Source of the DNA: Pseudomonas paeninsulae
Lineage (GTDB): Bacteria; Pseudomonadota; Gammaproteobacteria; Pseudomonadales; Pseudomonadaceae
NCBI RefSeq assembly: GCF_035621475.1
Contig: NZ_CP141799.1
Coordinates: 962,001 to 1,026,000, forward strand
Direction: 5' to 3'
Length of the DNA: 64,000 nucleotides
Part shown: positions 19,949 through 27,706 of the stretch, piece after piece
Position numbering within the stretch: position 1 is the stretch's first letter
How the letters are laid out: every line of letters starts with the position of its first letter
Notes under the pieces: model-generated
Seen by the model: only the letters and a program-made list of their open reading frames with translations
Told to the model about the DNA's origin: nothing
The model's database searches: none
Translations under genes and position numbers: made by a program

Positions 19949-20623
19949 CTATGACCTGAACAGGCGGCTGTACTGGCGCTCGTGCGCCATGCTCGCCAGG
20001 GTCAGGCCGAAGGCGGCGCTGCCCCACTGTTCGGGAGGTCGTTGGGTGGCCTGCCGCTGCGCCAGTTCGAGCAATGGCAACAGCTCCGAGGTCAGGCGTT
20101 GGGCGGCTTGCTGGCCGAGCGGCAGGGTTTTCATCAGCACCGCCAGCTGGTTCTCCAGCCAACCCCACAGCCAGGCCGCGAGGGCGTCTTGCGGGCTGAT
20201 TTGCCAGGCGCGGGCGGCCAGCGCCCAGGCGACGGCCAGGCCGGGTTCATCCAGTTCGGCAAACAATTCGCGGGCCGCCGGGTCCAACTCGGGCAAGCCG
20301 CTCAGCAGTTGCTCAAGGGAATAGCCCATCTGCCGGCTTTCCTGGCGCAGTTCGCGAGTTTCGCGGCTGGCGCGCTGCTGGGCGGCGAGGTTTTGCAGGG
20401 TCGCCCAATCGTCGGCGATTGCAGCCTCGCAGTGGGCCAGCAGCAGCGGCGCGTCGAAGCGCGCCAGGTTGAGCAGGAGTTGATCGGCGATCCAGCCTTT
20501 GGCGCTTTCTGGGTCATGGGCCAGGCCTTGCTCGACCGCCATTTCCAGGGCTTGCGAGTAGCTGTAGCCGCCGATTGGTAATTGCGGGCTGGCCAGTCTG
20601 AGTAGCGCCCAGGCTTTATTCAT
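19949..20623 (-). CDS. ureF: urease accessory protein UreF
   Basis: 224 residues. It bridges UreG and the urease-UreD complex. The family start ALLRLASPQLPIGGYSYSQALEMAVE is intact, followed by the helical UreF domain. The first 47 nt have a diverged duplicate just upstream, between ureE and ureF (separate repeat entry), so the present ATG is the second copy. The structural genes ureABC and ureD are not in the window. Confidence 0.95.
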   Translation of the reverse strand: MNKAWALLRLASPQLPIGGYSYSQALEMAVEQGLAHDPESAKGWIADQLLLNLARFDAPLLLAHCEAAIADDWATLQNLAAQQRASRETRELRQESRQMGYSLEQLLSGLPELDPAARELFAELDEPGLAVAWALAARAWQISPQDALAAWLWGWLENQLAVLMKTLPLGQQAAQRLTSELLPLLELAQRQATQRPPEQWGSAAFGLTLASMAHERQYSRLFRS

Positions 20624-20674
20624 CGGCACACACCGAGCCGAAGGCGGCGCTGAGCGGTAACTGGCAGGCAATTC

Positions 20675-20721
20675 GGTAATTGCAGGCTGGCCAGCCTGAA
20701 TGAAGCCCAAGCCCGGTTCAC
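20675..20721 (-). repeat. diverged duplicate of the ureF 5' end
   Basis: This stretch reads VNRAWASFRLASLQLP when translated, against MNKAWALLRLASPQLP at the true ureF start 98 nt downstream. It begins GTGA overlapping the ureE TGA stop, as an ancestral coupled ureF start would. Similarity ends after CAATTACC. Confidence 0.8.
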
Positions 20722-21218
20722 TTGCGTACCCCAAACTGATGCAGGCGCGGCGCGTAGCTGAACTCGGCCTCGCCGGCATGGGAGTGGTGATGACCGCCGC
20801 CGTAAGCGCCGTGTTCAGGTTGATAGGGCGCCTCGATCAGCGTGACCTTGGCGCCCAGTTGTTCGAGCATGGCTTTGAGCACGTAGTCATCGGGCAGGCG
20901 CAACCAGCCGTCGCCCAGTTGCAGGGCCACGTGGCGGTTACCCAGGTGATAGGCGGCGCGAGTCAGTTCGAAGGGATTGGCGCAGGTGACGTGCAACAGC
21001 GTTTCGGCGCGGGAGCGCACGCGGACCACGCGGCCGTCTTCGGCCCTCAGGCATTCGCCGTCGTGCAGCGGTGGCTGGCCGCGTTCGAGGAACAGGCCGA
21101 CCTCTTCGCCACTGCGGCTGAAGCAGCGCAGGCGGATTTTGCTGCGAGCCTCGAAGCTCAATTCCAGCTCCGCGTCGCAGTGGTCCTGGGCGGGGATGCG
21201 TCGGTGGATCACCAGCAT
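20718..21218 (-). CDS. ureE: urease accessory metallochaperone UreE
   Basis: 166 residues. It binds nickel and hands it to UreG. The N-terminal domain starts MLVIHRRIP; the metal-binding domain carries LLHVTCANPFELTRAAYHLGNRHVALQLG with the conserved dimer-interface His, and the C-terminus has HGAYGGGHHHSHAGEAEF, a short His-rich tail. First gene of ureEFG-hupE. Confidence 0.97.
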   Translation of the reverse strand: MLVIHRRIPAQDHCDAELELSFEARSKIRLRCFSRSGEEVGLFLERGQPPLHDGECLRAEDGRVVRVRSRAETLLHVTCANPFELTRAAYHLGNRHVALQLGDGWLRLPDDYVLKAMLEQLGAKVTLIEAPYQPEHGAYGGGHHHSHAGEAEFSYAPRLHQFGVRK

Positions 21219-21582
21219 GGGTCAGTTTCCGGCAGTTCAATGCCAGGAGCAGAGCAAGGGACTTGCCAACCTGCACTAATGTCGAGAGGTACGGGCCTGG
21301 GGCGAGGAGGGTGACAACAATGAGGCGTGGCTCGGGTTTATTTGGTGCGCCGCGGTTTCTGATGCACCGATTGGGTGCTCATGGTGTGCCGACTGCACGC
21401 CGGCACACAGTTGGCGTCCGCGAAAACAAACCACGCCTAGCGCCAGGCTCACCTGCATCGAGCAGAACCGGTAGTGAGGCAAGCACAGTGTCGCCACAGC
21501 CCCTACTGTTTGCACTGCACTGCACTGCACTGCACTGCACTGCACTGCGCGGTTTGGGGGCGGTGTTGCTGGCTTGTCCGCC
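21219..21582. other. ureE/osmE intergenic with inverted repeat
   Basis: About 360 nt upstream of ureE and downstream of osmE. It holds an 8-bp inverted repeat GTGTGCCG/CGGCACAC (21384-21408, 9-nt spacer) and the TGCAC tandem array listed separately. No gene or clear promoter boxes seen. Confidence 0.45.
21511..21545. repeat. TGCAC pentanucleotide tandem repeat, 7 copies
   Basis: Seven perfect units of TGCAC in a row, followed by an imperfect TGCGC. Non-coding, 38 nt past the osmE stop. Such arrays change length by slipped replication. Confidence 0.95.
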
Positions 21583-21954
21583 TCAATAACCACCGCCACG
21601 GTCGAAGACCGGCGCACGGGCGCGTGCGCGTTGGTTTTTCTCCATCTGCTGACAACTCATAAAGCCTCTGCCATCGACGCGGTCCGCCGAGTTGAAACTG
21701 ACGTAATAGGCCTGCTGCTGACCTTCCTTATGGAGAATGTAGTTATTGCAGGTGCCGGGGTTGATCGTGCGCGGCTCCTCGCTGGACGGGGGGCCGGCGA
21801 TTTCCAGGACGTGCTGTTTGTGCATGTCTAGAGCCACTTTCTGTACCAATGGCTCGTCGCGATAGGTCAGGTAGTCGATCGGGTTCTCTGCCTGGCCGGC
21901 ACACCCGGCCAACGCCGCCAGCACACCGGCAACTCTCAGGGTTCGCATGTACAT
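21583..21954 (-). CDS. osmE: osmotically inducible lipoprotein OsmE
   Basis: 123 residues, SmpA/OmlA fold. A lipoprotein signal ends in LAALAGCAG, giving a lipidated Cys at about residue 18. The mature part has DEPLVQKVALDMHKQHVLEIAGPPSSE, the conserved G-x-P turn of the family, and TCNNYILHKEGQQQAYYVSFN. AAGGGAAG lies before the ATG. In E. coli and P. aeruginosa osmE is induced by osmotic stress; that regulation is not visible here. Confidence 0.9.
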   Translation of the reverse strand: MYMRTLRVAGVLAALAGCAGQAENPIDYLTYRDEPLVQKVALDMHKQHVLEIAGPPSSEEPRTINPGTCNNYILHKEGQQQAYYVSFNSADRVDGRGFMSCQQMEKNQRARARAPVFDRGGGY

Positions 21955-22146
21955 GGTGTCTTCCCTTGTGGCGAGCCTGTCCCAGCTACAGCTTATTGGA
22001 ACCGCAAAAGCCGGTAGGCAGTGTCCGCAACGCGCATGGGGTGAGTCGTATTGCGGCGGGTGCGCGCATACACTTGCGCCCTCACAAACACGCCCCCGCG
22101 AGCGACGTTTGCATTTTCGTTGCGTGGTTCAGGAGCCTCTCCATTG

Positions 22147-23043
22147 ATGGTAGCTGTTCAGGCGATTCTGCCGATCTTCGCGTTGGTGCTGCTGGGCTAC
22201 CTGCTCGGCTGGCGCCAATGGCTGAGCGCCGAATCGGCGGCCGGGCTGGCCAATATCACCTTCAAACTGTTTATGCCGACGTTGCTGTTCGCCGGCATTG
22301 CCAAGGCCTCCCTGGGCGATGGTTTGTCGCCGATGTTGCTCTTGGCCTATTACCTGCCGGTGCTGCTGGTGTTCGGCCTGGTCAATCTGCTTGCCCACAG
22401 GCAGCGCGGCACGGCTACGCCGCTGGGCCTGACTGCCGCCTTTTCCAATAACGTGCTGGTGGGCATTCCCCTGGTCACCAGCCTGATGGGGCCGGAGGGA
22501 TTGGTCTATGTCTTCGCCATCCTGGTGTTCCATAGCCTCACGCTGTTTTCCCTGCACAGCTTCTACGCCGCGTTCGGTGGGCAAGAGCGGGTCAATGGCT
22601 GGGCGCTGCTGAAGAATCTGGCCAATCCGATGATCATCGGCTTGTTGCTGGGCGCGCTGCTCAATGTGTCCGGCTTGCGGGTGCCGGAGCCATTGTGGCG
22701 GGTCGTTGAGTGGCTGGCCCAAGCGGCGCTGCCCTGCGCCCTGATCGTGCTGGGCGCCAGCCTGTCGCGCTATCGCCTGCGCCCTAGTCGCACGGTGCTG
22801 GGGCTGGCGTCGGCCAAGCTGCTGCTGTTCCCGGCCATGGTCTGGTGGTTGAGTGGCCAGTTGCCCGGGCTGAACGAGGCGTCGCGTACCGTGCTGGTGC
22901 TGCTGGCGGCGTGTCCCAGCGGGGTCAATATCCTGGCCTTCGCCAAAACCCCGGAAGACACCCGCAACGTCAGTTCGACGGTCTTCCTCTCTACCGTGCT
23001 GGCGGCGCTGACGCTGCCGTTGTGGATGCTCACGCTACTCTGA
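22147..23043 (+). CDS. AEC family (auxin efflux carrier-like) transporter
   Basis: 298 residues with about ten membrane helices in the two five-helix repeats of the AEC/BART superfamily. Typical motifs: ITFKLFMPTLLFAGIAK near 37-53, AFSNNVLVGIPLV near 100 and ACPSGVNILAFAKTPEDT near the C-terminus. Bacterial members move dicarboxylates or amino acids; the substrate here is unknown. The start matches the family N-terminus and has AGGAG 11 nt upstream. Confidence 0.92.
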   Translation: MVAVQAILPIFALVLLGYLLGWRQWLSAESAAGLANITFKLFMPTLLFAGIAKASLGDGLSPMLLLAYYLPVLLVFGLVNLLAHRQRGTATPLGLTAAFSNNVLVGIPLVTSLMGPEGLVYVFAILVFHSLTLFSLHSFYAAFGGQERVNGWALLKNLANPMIIGLLLGALLNVSGLRVPEPLWRVVEWLAQAALPCALIVLGASLSRYRLRPSRTVLGLASAKLLLFPAMVWWLSGQLPGLNEASRTVLVLLAACPSGVNILAFAKTPEDTRNVSSTVFLSTVLAALTLPLWMLTLL

Positions 23044-23053
23044 GCCGCGTGAC

Positions 23054-23242
23054 TCAACCGTTGCGCCGCTGTTCCAGCAGATGCTCGGCAGCGCCTTCGG
23101 CGACATGAAGATCCTGCGGCAGGGTTTCTTGCTGACTGTCCCTCGCTTCACCGAGCAATGGCATCGGGCTCTGGCTCGGCAGCGCCGCCGCATTGCCGGC
23201 GAACAGACCCAGCAGCAGGCTGATGACGATGGTACGTTTCAT
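23054..23242 (-). CDS. small secreted protein, unknown
   Basis: 62 residues with a clean signal peptide (MKRTIVISLLLGLFAGNAAA), leaving about 42 residues, acidic and glutamine-rich, starting LPSQSPMPLLGEARDS. A strong GGAGGAG site lies 6 nt before the ATG. Convergent with the AEC gene, 10 nt apart. No known family. Confidence 0.7.
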   Translation of the reverse strand: MKRTIVISLLLGLFAGNAAALPSQSPMPLLGEARDSQQETLPQDLHVAEGAAEHLLEQRRNG

Positions 23243-23474
23243 GATTGGCTCCTCCAGATGGAGATCAATGGCTATGGGAGCCAATACTAGGGACCTGGCT
23301 GCGAATAAGAAGTTAAGCGGTCTGATAGTGCCCATCGATCTTGGTGATTATGGCGCCGCCGCTGCGCCAGCCATGTTTGCGCCGACTTCGGGTTATGGTG
23401 GCCGCACGTTGCGCACCTACCGGCGTTGCTGCCAGCGGCGCCGATCCATACGTTTCAAACAGGGATGATCAGTT

Positions 23475-24365
23475 ATGTCGACTACTGCTGCGCCTCGTTA
23501 TCCCCTGGTGTTGGTGCCGGGCTTGCTCGGCTTCATCCGTTTGCTCGGTTATTCCTACTGGTTCGGCATCATCGCGGCGCTGCGCCGCCAGGGCGCCAGG
23601 GTATTCCCGGTGCTGGTGTCCGCGGTGCACTCCAGCGAGGTGCGAGGCGAGCAACTGCTCGAACGCATCGCCCAGATCCTCAAGGAAACCGGTGCCGACA
23701 AGGTGCACCTGATCGGTCATAGCCAGGGCGCGCTGACTGCGCGTTACGCCGCCGCACTGAAGCCCGCGTGGGTGGCTTCGGTGACCTCGGTCGCCGGTCC
23801 CAATCATGGATCGGAGCTGGCCGACTTTCTCCAGCGCAAGGCGGTCCAGGGCAGCTGGCGCGAGAGATTTTTGGCCGCCGTGCTGCGCGGCGTGGCTCGC
23901 TGCATGGCCTGGTTGGAGACCGGCTACAAAGGCCCGCGCCTGCCCGTCGATGTCGCCGCCGCCCAGCAGTCGCTGACCACCGAGGGCGTCGCCGCCTTCA
24001 ATCGGCAATTCCCCCAAGGCCTGCCGGATACCTGGGGTGGCGAGGGTGCTGCCGAGGTCAATGGCGTGCGCTATTACTCCTGGTCCGGCACCTTGCAACC
24101 CGGCATCACCGATCGTGGCGGCAACCGCTTCGACGGGCCAAACCGTGCCTGCCGAATATTCGCCCGCACCTTTCGCCGCGAAGCTGGGCATTGCGACGGC
24201 ATGGTCGGGCGTTACAGCTCGCACCTGGGCACGGTGATCGGCGATGACTTTCCGCTCGACCACTTCGACATCGTCAACCAGACCTTCGGCCTGGTCGGCA
24301 AGGGCGCCGATCCGGTTGGGTTGTTCGTGGCGCATGCCCGGCGCCTGCACGACGCCGGGTTGTAA
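23475..24365 (+). CDS. lipase, family I.1-like alpha/beta hydrolase without signal peptide
   Basis: 296 residues. YPLVLVPGLLGF (oxyanion region), HLIGHSQGALTARYAAAL (nucleophile Ser in GHSQG, about residue 84) and HCDGMVGRYSSHLGTVIGDDFPLDHFDIVNQ (catalytic Asp-His region as in LipA) place it in Pseudomonas lipase family I. Secreted relatives have about 26 extra N-terminal residues; here the frame starts MSTTAAPRYPLVLVPG with no signal sequence and the upstream frame offers none. It may act inside the cell. No lipase-specific foldase gene is adjacent. Confidence 0.9.
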   Translation: MSTTAAPRYPLVLVPGLLGFIRLLGYSYWFGIIAALRRQGARVFPVLVSAVHSSEVRGEQLLERIAQILKETGADKVHLIGHSQGALTARYAAALKPAWVASVTSVAGPNHGSELADFLQRKAVQGSWRERFLAAVLRGVARCMAWLETGYKGPRLPVDVAAAQQSLTTEGVAAFNRQFPQGLPDTWGGEGAAEVNGVRYYSWSGTLQPGITDRGGNRFDGPNRACRIFARTFRREAGHCDGMVGRYSSHLGTVIGDDFPLDHFDIVNQTFGLVGKGADPVGLFVAHARRLHDAGL

Positions 24366-24502
24366 GGGCGCACGGCTCCAGGCAGCGCCAGCGTAAGCCG
24401 GGCTGCCAGGCTCCGGCTGCTGGCAGATTGCCCGGTTCAGGTTGGCTTTATCGAATGTTCAACTAGAGTTTCGGAATAGCCAATCTTTTGTGGGACTGTG
24501 GC

Positions 24503-25009
24503 ATGCCTAAGGCCATACGGGTGTTCGTGCGAGCGGTAGACGCGATGAATCGGGTCATCGGTCGCTTCGCCATGTACCTGATCTTCGTCATGCTGGCGGT
24601 GCTGCTGTACTCCTCGGTCAGCAAGACCTTCGCCGATCCGGCGATCTGGACCCTGGAAGCCGCGCAGTTCCTGATGGTCGCCTACTTCCTCCTGGGCGGC
24701 GGCTACTCCATGCAGCTCGATGCCCATGTGCGCATGGACCTGTTCTATAGCCGCTGGTCGCCGCGCACCGCCGCGTTGATGGATGCCATCACCATCGGCT
24801 TCCTGATTTTCTATCTGGTGTTCCTGCTCTATGGCGGGATCTCCTCGACGCTGTATGCCCTTCAATATGGCGAAACCAGCTACTCGGCCTGGTCGCCGTA
24901 TATGGCGCCGATCAAAATCATCATGACCATCGGCGTGGCACTGATGCTGCTGCAGTCGATTGCGACCTTCTTCAGGGATCTCGCAGCAGCCCGCGGGGAG
25001 ACTCTTTAA
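24503..25009 (+). CDS. TRAP transporter small permease (DctQ type)
   Basis: 168 residues, four membrane helices, with EAAQFLMVAYFLLGGGYSMQLDAHVRMDLFYSRWSPR, the conserved DctQ block. The small membrane subunit of a TRAP uptake system. The ATG at MPKAIRVFVRAVD is chosen over an upstream one. Stop overlaps the next start as TAATG. Confidence 0.95.
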   Translation: MPKAIRVFVRAVDAMNRVIGRFAMYLIFVMLAVLLYSSVSKTFADPAIWTLEAAQFLMVAYFLLGGGYSMQLDAHVRMDLFYSRWSPRTAALMDAITIGFLIFYLVFLLYGGISSTLYALQYGETSYSAWSPYMAPIKIIMTIGVALMLLQSIATFFRDLAAARGETL

Positions 25010-26334
25010 TGAGTTACGAGCTCATCGCGCTGTTGATGTTCTCCACGATGATGTTGCTGCTGCTAACCGGCAAGCGGGTGTTCGGTGCCATTGGCTTCGT
25101 CGCGGTAGCCGCGGCCCTGCTGCTGTGGGGCGACGGTGGTGCCGAAGTGGCCTTCAGCGCCGCGATGAAGTTGATGAAGTGGTATCCGCTGCTGACCTTG
25201 CCGATGTTCGTGTTCATGGGCTACATGCTCTCCGAATCCGGGCTGGCCGATGACCTCTACCGCATGTTCCATGTCTGGATGGGGCCGTTGCACGGAGGCC
25301 TGGCCATTGGCACCATCGCCCTGATGGTGGCGATCTCGGCGATGAACGGGCTGAGCGTGGCCGGCATGGCCATCGGCGCCAGCATCGCCTTGCCTGAGCT
25401 GCTGCGCCGCGGCTACGACAAGATCATGGTCACCGGGGTGATCCAGGCCGGCAGTTCGCTGGGCATCCTCATTCCGCCCAGCGTGGTGCTGGTGCTGTAC
25501 GGCATGATCGCCCGTCAGCCGGTGGGCCAATTGTGGCTGGCCGGGGTCTTTCCCGGGCTGATGATGGCGAGCATGTTCGTGCTGTATATCGTCATTCGCT
25601 GTCGCCTGAACCCGGCGTTGGGACCCGCCCTGCCCGAAGAGGAGCGCCAGGCGATCAGCTGGGGCGAGAAACTGCGGCTGCTCAACGCCGGCATCGCACC
25701 GTTGTTTATCTTCTTCTCGATGACCGGCCTGTTCCTGATGGGCATCACCAGTCTGGTCGAGAGCTCGGCGGTGGGCGCGGCGGCGGCGACCCTAGCCGCC
25801 CTGGTCAAGCGCAGGCTGACCGCCAAGGTGATGGAGGAAACCCTGCGCAAGACGCTCGGTATCACCTGCATGTTCATGTGGATCATCCTCGCCGCCTTGT
25901 GCTTCGGTGCGGTATTCGATGGCCTCGGCGCGGTGAAAGCTATCGAGGGGTTCTTTATCGATCGTCTGGACCTGGGGCCCTGGCAGGTGCTGATCATGAT
26001 GCAGCTGTCGTTCATCATCATGGGCATGTTCCTCGACGACACCGCCATGCTGGTGATCGTCGCGCCGCTCTATGTGCCGCTGGTCGGCGCTTTGGGCTTC
26101 GACCTGATCTGGTACGGCGTGCTCTACACCATCACCTGCCAGATCGCCTACATGACCCCGCCCTTTGGCTACAACCTATTCCTCATGCGCGCCATGGCGC
26201 CGCCGGAAGTGACCTTGAGGGACATCTACGTCTCGGTCACGCCCTTCGTGCTGGTGATGCTCCTGGCGTTGGTGCTGGTGATGATTTTTCCGCAAATTGC
26301 CCTGTGGCTGCCGCAGTGGCACTACGCACGTTGA
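25009..26334 (+). CDS. TRAP transporter large permease (DctM type)
   Basis: 441 residues, about 12 helices. Typical DctM segments: LPMFVFMGYMLSESGLADDLYRM, GLAIGTIALMVAISAMNGLSVAG, QAGSSLGILIPPSVVLVLYG and GMFLDDTAMLVIVAPLYVPLV. The channel subunit for sodium-coupled uptake with the upstream DctQ and downstream binding protein. Confidence 0.97.
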   Translation: MSYELIALLMFSTMMLLLLTGKRVFGAIGFVAVAAALLLWGDGGAEVAFSAAMKLMKWYPLLTLPMFVFMGYMLSESGLADDLYRMFHVWMGPLHGGLAIGTIALMVAISAMNGLSVAGMAIGASIALPELLRRGYDKIMVTGVIQAGSSLGILIPPSVVLVLYGMIARQPVGQLWLAGVFPGLMMASMFVLYIVIRCRLNPALGPALPEEERQAISWGEKLRLLNAGIAPLFIFFSMTGLFLMGITSLVESSAVGAAAATLAALVKRRLTAKVMEETLRKTLGITCMFMWIILAALCFGAVFDGLGAVKAIEGFFIDRLDLGPWQVLIMMQLSFIIMGMFLDDTAMLVIVAPLYVPLVGALGFDLIWYGVLYTITCQIAYMTPPFGYNLFLMRAMAPPEVTLRDIYVSVTPFVLVMLLALVLVMIFPQIALWLPQWHYAR

Positions 26335-26510
26335 ACCCACGAATTCAGGAACGGCAGTAAATAACGATTGGATTGTTGCGGCGCACCACAACGGTACAGC
26401 CACCCATGAGGATCAAGTTGCCCACCTGAAACGCTGCACCGACCTTGCCGGGTCGCAGTGGTGCTATGCGGATGTATGACATCTGAATCGACACTATTGG
26501 AGATAACCGC

Positions 26511-27563
26511 ATGAGTACGAGACGTAGTTTCCTCAAGACCGCCGCGGTCACCACTGGCGCGGCGGGGGCCACCGCTCTGGGGTCGGCGCACATCTATGCC
26601 GAGGAGCCGAAGAAGATCACCTGGCGCCTGCAAACCTATGCCGGCCCGGCCCTCGGCGAGCATGTGATCAAACCGTCCATCGATGCCTTCAATAAGGCGG
26701 CCAACGGCCAGATGGAGATCCAGCTCTACTACGCCGACCAACTGGTGCCGACTGGCGAACTGTTCCGCGCCATGCAGCGCGGCACCATCGATGCGGTGCA
26801 GAGCGACGACGACTCGATCGCCGCGCCGGTGGACGTCTCGGTATTCGGTGGCTACTTTCCGTTCGCCACCCGCTACAGCCTGGACGTGCCGGTGCTGTTC
26901 GAGAAGTACGGCCTGCGGCAGATCTGGGAGGAGGCCTACGGCGAGGTTGAGGGCGTCACCTGGCTCGGTGCTGGTGCCTGGGACCCGTGCCATTTCGCCA
27001 CCGTCGAGCCGATCAAAAGCCTGGCCGACCTCAAGGGCAAGCGCATCTTTACCTTTCCCACCGCCGGCAAGTTTCTCGCCCGTTTCGGCGTGATCCCGGT
27101 GACCCTGCCCTGGGAGGATGTCGAAGTGGCGGTGCAGACCGGCGAACTGGACGGCATCACCTGGTCGGGCATCACCGAGGACTACACCGTCGGCTGGGCC
27201 AACGTGACCAAGTACTTCCTCACCAACAACATCTCCGGGGCCTGGATAGGCTCCTATTTCGCCAACTCGGAGAAGTGGGCCGAAGTACCCGAGCACCTCA
27301 AGACCCTGTTCAAACTGTGCATGGACAGCTCCCACTACTATCGCCAGCACTGGTACTGGGGCGGCGAAGCGCAATTGCGGGTCGAGGGCGGCAAGCTTGA
27401 ACTGACCACTATTCCCGATGCCGAGTGGGCCACGGTCGAGGCCGAGGCGCAGAAGTTCTGGGACGAGATCGCCAAGACCAGCCCGCGTGCGGCCAAGGTC
27501 GTGGATATCTTCAAGAAGTACAACGCCCTGATGACCAAGGCCGGCCCGCCCTATCGCTACTGA
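26511..27563 (+). CDS. TRAP transporter substrate-binding protein (DctP type), Tat signal
   Basis: 350 residues. A twin-arginine signal (RRSFLKTAAVTTGAAGA) directs folded export. The mature part follows the DctP fold: ADQLVPTGELFRAMQRGTID, LADLKGKRIFTFPTAGKFLARFG with the ligand carboxylate-binding region, and VAVQTGELDGITWSG. The sequence type resembles proteins for bulky acids or sulfonates, but the ligand cannot be read. A GGAGATAACCGC site precedes the ATG. Position before the ligase and dehydrogenases suggests their substrate is what it imports. Confidence 0.95.
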   Translation: MSTRRSFLKTAAVTTGAAGATALGSAHIYAEEPKKITWRLQTYAGPALGEHVIKPSIDAFNKAANGQMEIQLYYADQLVPTGELFRAMQRGTIDAVQSDDDSIAAPVDVSVFGGYFPFATRYSLDVPVLFEKYGLRQIWEEAYGEVEGVTWLGAGAWDPCHFATVEPIKSLADLKGKRIFTFPTAGKFLARFGVIPVTLPWEDVEVAVQTGELDGITWSGITEDYTVGWANVTKYFLTNNISGAWIGSYFANSEKWAEVPEHLKTLFKLCMDSSHYYRQHWYWGGEAQLRVEGGKLELTTIPDAEWATVEAEAQKFWDEIAKTSPRAAKVVDIFKKYNALMTKAGPPYRY

Positions 27564-27683
27564 GCCAGAGGACAATGCGCCCGCATCCCTGTCGACGAGG
27601 GTGCGGGCGTGCTGCGTTACGGGGCGGCATCGCTGGCGCGTGTCAGGATGACCGGACTCAACCAGCCGACAGTGGAGGTCGGC

Positions 27684-27691
27684 AATAACAA
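27684..27691 (+). promoter_or_regulatory. candidate Hfq/Crc CA-motif before the glutamine-synthetase-like gene
   Basis: AATAACAA (AAnAAnAA) lies 4 nt before the AAGGGG ribosome-binding site, a position where Hfq/Crc binding blocks translation. Seen directly; role inferred. Confidence 0.45.
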
Positions 27692-27706
27692 GACCAAGGG
27701 GTGCAT

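Noticed and set aside
21263..21589. Plus-strand frame containing the TGCAC repeat (HCTALHCTAL peptide)
   Set aside because: Repeat-encoded peptide without a ribosome-binding site; the repeat is most simply non-coding.
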